Part shown: positions 60,615 through 64,000 of the stretch, piece after piece
Position numbering within the stretch: position 1 is the first letter of the stretch
Layout: every line of letters begins with the position of its first letter
NCBI GenBank assembly: GCA_032464575.1
Contig: JAWDKM010000005.1
Coordinates: 62,001 to 126,000, forward strand
Length of the DNA stretch: 64,000 nt
Source: Pontivivens sp032464575
GTDB lineage: Bacteria > Pseudomonadota > Alphaproteobacteria > Rhodobacterales > Rhodobacteraceae
Direction: 5' to 3'
Translations under genes and position numbers: made by a program
The notes under the pieces: model-generated
Databases searched by the model: none
Seen by the model: the letters and a program-made list of their open reading frames with translations, nothing else
Told to the model about the DNA's origin: nothing

Positions 60615-63284
60615 TCAGGCGGAATTCGAATCTTCCGGGGTGGTGCCGTCACTCCGCAGCGCAGGATGCCGCGTCATCAGGGAGGCCTGGGCGGCTGCGA
60701 GTCGCGCGATGGGTGCGCGGAAGGGCGAGCAGGACACATAGTCGAAGCCCGCCAGCTTGCAGAAATGGATCGATCCTGGATCGCCACCATGCTCACCGCA
60801 GAGGCCCAGCATCAGCTCCTTCTGCGTCCGCCGTCCGCGACGCGCGGCAAGCAGCAGGAGCTCTCCCACCCCCTCGATGTCGAGGGAATGGAACGGATCC
60901 TCGGCAAAGACGCCCTGGTTGACGTAGTCGCGCATGAAACGTCCCGCATCGTCCCGGCTGAGCCCGTAGGTCATCTGCGTCAAGTCATTGGTTCCGAAGG
61001 AGAAAAAGGCGCAGCTCTTCGCGAGGTCCCCCGCGCGCAGGGCCGCGCGCGGCGTCTCGACCATGATGCCGAGGCGGTAGGTCAGGCTCACCTCCCGCTC
61101 CGTCATGACCTGCCCCGCGATGTCGTCGACGCGGGCCTTCACGACCTCGACCTCCCGGTTGGCGGAGACGAGCGGGATCATGATCTCCGGCACCACCTGT
61201 TCGAGATTCTGGGTGTTCACGATCGCCGCCGCCTCGAAGATCGCGCGGGCCTGCATCTCGTAGATCTCGGGCATGGTCACGCCGAGGCGCACGCCCCGCT
61301 TGCCGAGCATCGGGTTGAACTCCGCAAGCCCGTTCGCCCGCTCCGTCACCTCGCGTACGGAGAGGTCCATCTCCTCGGCCAGCTCCATCATCTCCTCCCG
61401 GCTATGCGGCAGGAACTCGTGAAGCGGAGGATCGAGCAGGCGAATCGTCACCGGTAGGCCGCGCATGATGCCGAAGAGCTCCACGAAGTCGTCGCGCTGC
61501 ATCGGCAGGAGCTGGGCGAGGGCCGCCCGCCGCGCCTCGGTCGTATCGGCGAGGATCATCTTGCGCATCACGCTGATGCGATCCTCGTGAAAGAACATGT
61601 GCTCCGTCCGACAGAGCCCGATGCCATCCACGGCGAAGCTGCGGGCGGTGCGCGCATCCTGCGGCGTGTCGGCGTTCGCGCGCACGCCCATGGTGCGCAC
61701 CTGGTCGGCCCAGCTCATCAGCGTCTCGAACGCGCCGTCGAGCTCCGGCGGTATCATGGCAGGGGCCCCGGCTACGACCTCGCCCCGCGTGCCGTCCACG
61801 GTGATGAGCGCGCCCTCGGTGAAGGTCCGCCCGTCCTGCGTCACGATCGCCTTGGCCCGCAGGTCGAGCCGCAGGTCGGAGGCGCCGACGACGCAGGGCA
61901 GGCCGAGGCCGCGGGCGATCACCGCCGCGTGGCTCGTCATGCCGCCGCGCACGGTCAGCACGGCGGAGGCCGAATGCATGCCCCGAATGTCCTCCGGCGA
62001 GGTCTCGACCCGCACGAGGATCGCCGCGTCGCCCTGCGCCTGAACCTGCACCGCGTTCTCCGGCGTAAAGACGATGCGCCCCGTGGCGGCCCCGGGCGAG
62101 GCCGGCAGGCCCGCGCCGAACACGTCGCGCGGCGCGGCGGGGTCGATCTGGGGATGCAGGTGCTCGATCAGGGTGCGCGGCTCGACACGCAGCAGCGCCT
62201 CTTCCCGGCTGATCGCGCCGGAGCGGGCGAGGTCCGTGGCGATCCGCACCGTGGCCCGCGCCGAGCGGGGCGACAGGATCGCGTCGAGCACCCAGAGCTG
62301 CCCCTCCTCCACCGTGAACTCGAAGCCATGCGCATCGCCGAGGCCGTTGGCGACGGTCGTGTAGTGCTCGCGAAGCTGGGCCAGTGCCTCGGGCGCCTGC
62401 TCCTCCAGCGAGGGCGCGGTCTGGCGCGCGGCCTTGCGGGCATCGGTGGTGATCAGGTGCGGCGTGCGCAGCCCCATGAGTGCGTCATAGCCCTGCGCCT
62501 GTGGCAGCCAGCGTCCCGTGATGCCCGGCAGGCCCGAGCGTTCGTCGACCATGTGCACGACGCCCGCGCCGCAGGCCCCCTGCCCGACGCCCAGCGCCAT
62601 GCGCTGCATGATGAGCGCAAGGCCCGCATCCTCCTCCGCCCCGTGGCTCTGGCGCAGCAGGCGGGCGGAGACGCTGTTCCAGTTGCGCGCCATGGCGTCC
62701 ACCGCGGCGCAGAGCTGTTCGGCGGGCTCCTGCGGGAAGGGATGCCCCGTCTCGTCGGCATAGAGCGCCTTCGCCTCATCGGCGAGGGCGGCTCGCGCCT
62801 CGACCGGCAGCTCGCCTTCGGAGCCCACGGACCAGACCTTCATCTGGTCGGCGACGAGGTTCTCGAAGTCCTCGGGATCGAGGCCCTCGACCATCGTGCC
62901 GTAGCCCTCGATGAGGCGGAAGTAAAGCTCCAGCGCGCCCTTGCGCCCGACCCGCTGGGTGATCGCGGGCAGGCGCGCATCGGTCACGCCGATATTGAGC
63001 AGTGCCTCGGGCCCGCCCCATTCCGGCTTCGGCGGGGAGGAACGGAGGGACAGGAGCACGTCGTCGCCCAGCGCCGCGATGCGCCCCGCGATCTGCCCGG
63101 CAAAGACCCGGTCGGCCCCTATATCGGTGATCCGGGTGACGAGCGAGGTGGATAGCAGCATGCCCCGCGGCACCGGCACGCCGAGCCGCGCGAGCGTGGC
63201 CAGCCGCGCCCCGCGCGCACCCCAGCGCGCCGGATCGAGCTCGCCCGCCTCGTGCAGGCGGATGTGATCGACGGGCATGTCCAT
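60615..63284 (-). CDS. Pyruvate phosphate dikinase-like protein, degenerate ATP-grasp
   Basis: 889 aa from the ATG at 63284 (GAAG 3 nt upstream; ATGs at 63278 and 63320 are alternatives). PPDK interconverts pyruvate + ATP + Pi and PEP + AMP + PPi. The central phosphohistidine domain (TVRGGMTSHAAVIARGLG) and the C-terminal PEP/pyruvate barrel (GIGLCRTEHMFFHEDR, NPMLGKRGVRLG, FGTNDLTQMTYG, LCGEHGGDPGS) are intact. In the N-terminal part the usual PGMMDTILN and GEYLxNAQGED motifs are replaced by WGGPEALLN and GRWLPQAQGYD, so ATP binding may be lost. Next to glyS, a common Rhodobacterales neighbourhood. Confidence 0.85.
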   Translation of the reverse strand: MDMPVDHIRLHEAGELDPARWGARGARLATLARLGVPVPRGMLLSTSLVTRITDIGADRVFAGQIAGRIAALGDDVLLSLRSSPPKPEWGGPEALLNIGVTDARLPAITQRVGRKGALELYFRLIEGYGTMVEGLDPEDFENLVADQMKVWSVGSEGELPVEARAALADEAKALYADETGHPFPQEPAEQLCAAVDAMARNWNSVSARLLRQSHGAEEDAGLALIMQRMALGVGQGACGAGVVHMVDERSGLPGITGRWLPQAQGYDALMGLRTPHLITTDARKAARQTAPSLEEQAPEALAQLREHYTTVANGLGDAHGFEFTVEEGQLWVLDAILSPRSARATVRIATDLARSGAISREEALLRVEPRTLIEHLHPQIDPAAPRDVFGAGLPASPGAATGRIVFTPENAVQVQAQGDAAILVRVETSPEDIRGMHSASAVLTVRGGMTSHAAVIARGLGLPCVVGASDLRLDLRAKAIVTQDGRTFTEGALITVDGTRGEVVAGAPAMIPPELDGAFETLMSWADQVRTMGVRANADTPQDARTARSFAVDGIGLCRTEHMFFHEDRISVMRKMILADTTEARRAALAQLLPMQRDDFVELFGIMRGLPVTIRLLDPPLHEFLPHSREEMMELAEEMDLSVREVTERANGLAEFNPMLGKRGVRLGVTMPEIYEMQARAIFEAAAIVNTQNLEQVVPEIMIPLVSANREVEVVKARVDDIAGQVMTEREVSLTYRLGIMVETPRAALRAGDLAKSCAFFSFGTNDLTQMTYGLSRDDAGRFMRDYVNQGVFAEDPFHSLDIEGVGELLLLAARRGRRTQKELMLGLCGEHGGDPGSIHFCKLAGFDYVSCSPFRAPIARLAAAQASLMTRHPALRSDGTTPEDSNSA

Positions 63285-63414
63285 GTCTTCAAGACTAAAT
63301 CCCGGCGCGGGACGGGTCATCCGGAAAGTCAGGACGCTGTGTCGCGCCGGATGGGTTTGGCGATCCTGCCCACAGCAGCCAGGGTGCGACCGCAACAAAT
63401 GTCGCAACGCAGTC

Positions 63415-63465
63415 CCCTCCCCCGAACCGGGGGAGGGTTAGGGAGGGGGAAAGGGTTAGGGAGAG
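63415..63465. repeat. GC hairpin plus tandem GGGTTAGGGAG repeat
   Basis: CCCTCCCCC (63415-63423) pairs with GGGGGAGGG (63429-63437). Two copies of AGGGTTAGGGAG follow, a few bases apart. It lies just downstream of glyS (minus strand) and could end its transcript; it also resembles dispersed intergenic repeats of alphaproteobacteria. Confidence 0.5.
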
Positions 63466-63485
63466 GAAAGGGGTCCCGGAGAGGC

Positions 63486-64000
63486 CTACCCCTCGACCCG
63501 CCCGAACTCCGCGATCCGCGCGAAAAGCCCCCGGATCCGGTTCAGGAGGCACAGCCGGTTGCGACGCACCAGCGCGTTCTCGGCATTGATCAGCGTCTCG
63601 TCGAAGAAGGTGTCGAGCGGGCCGCGCAAGCCCGCCAGAGCCGACATCGCCCCTTCGAAATCCTCCGCCCCCAGCGCCGCCGCGATCTGCGGCTCGGCGG
63701 CATCGAGGGCGGTGAAGAGCGCCTTCTCGCTGTCCGTCTCGGCCAGCTCCGGCTTGGGATCGAGCGTGTACTCTACCCCGTCCTTCGCCTCCTCGGCCCG
63801 CACGATGTTGGAGGCGCGGGTATATGCCGCCAGCAGGTTCGCCCCGTCCTCGCTGTCGAGGAAGGTTTGGAGCGCGCGCACCCGCTTCACGAGCAGGACG
63901 ATATCGCCGTCCCAGTCCTCGGGCAGACAGGCGTCGATCACATCGTGACGGATGCCTTCGGAGCGTAGATGGACCTTGAGGCGGTCGGCGAAGAAGGAGA
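63486..64000 (-). CDS. glyS: Glycine-tRNA ligase beta subunit, 3' part
   Basis: Partial: the last 171 codons, with the gene continuing past the window end. The C-terminal anticodon-binding (DALR-like) helical domain is recognisable: VLLVKRVRALQTFLDSEDGA, ANLLAAYTRASNIVRAEEAK and MSALAGLRGPLDTFFDETLI, then NAENALVRRNRLCLLNRIRG. GlyS works with GlyQ in an alpha2beta2 enzyme. The PPDK-like gene follows on the same strand. Confidence 0.92.
   Translation of the reverse strand, partial: SFFADRLKVHLRSEGIRHDVIDACLPEDWDGDIVLLVKRVRALQTFLDSEDGANLLAAYTRASNIVRAEEAKDGVEYTLDPKPELAETDSEKALFTALDAAEPQIAAALGAEDFEGAMSALAGLRGPLDTFFDETLINAENALVRRNRLCLLNRIRGLFARIAEFGRVEG

Overview
The window is a high-GC chromosomal segment that reads as an alphaproteobacterium of the order Rhodobacterales. 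The bifunctional ATP sulfurylase/APS kinase, a DUF1150 protein coupled to Hsp20, TauE next to a TIGR02186 protein, HemP, the GTTC-N7-GTTC LexA box and the imuA-imuB-dnaE2 cassette all fit. No replication origin, rRNA operon, CRISPR array or intact prophage was seen. It carries two tRNA genes, tRNA-Arg(ACG) and tRNA-Gln(TTG).

Layout, left part (1-17.5 kb): mostly core genes. These are an ELM1-family protein, thioredoxin reductase with a coupled glycosyltransferase, sulfate activation, an AbrB-type antitoxin/Doc toxin pair, an Hsp20-DUF1150 pair behind an RpoH-like promoter, a thiolase and two acyl-CoA dehydrogenases, an orphan sensor kinase, a LolA-like carrier, TauE/TIGR02186 and an iron-containing alcohol dehydrogenase. 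Between tRNA-Gln and about 18.65 kb lies decayed material with a serine-recombinase tail and a LacI-like tail.

Middle (20-35 kb): an iron island (20.1-27.3 kb) with two operons carrying near-identical YCGA/CTGA-N9-TCAG operators. One is a six-cysteine micro-ORF, hemP, an unknown gene and an imelysin. The other is a di-heme cytochrome, a second imelysin and a DUF1513 protein. Dps and a DUF1289 protein sit between them. Next is a MarR regulator with a cysteine-rich tail. Its probable operator recurs almost unchanged in front of a separate GNAT gene, which suggests a small regulon with DUF3237 and ogt. A five-gene spermidine/putrescine-type ABC operon ending in an Asp/Glu/hydantoin racemase follows, with a divergent GntR regulator and a perfect operator palindrome.

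Right part (36-64 kb): a bacteriophytochrome hybrid kinase lies between two IS3-family relics, one of them a complete element with terminal inverted repeats but a broken orfB. Then come a GntP-type permease with MarR; an AraC regulator divergent from an isochorismatase-amidohydrolase-betaine-type binding protein-MFS cluster; a DUF2189 membrane protein; the SOS mutagenesis cassette imuA-imuB-dnaE2 with a predicted leaderless SOS promoter; an MsbA-like exporter; a SleB-like cell wall hydrolase; a PPDK-like protein with a degenerate ATP-grasp; and the 3' part of glyS running off the window.
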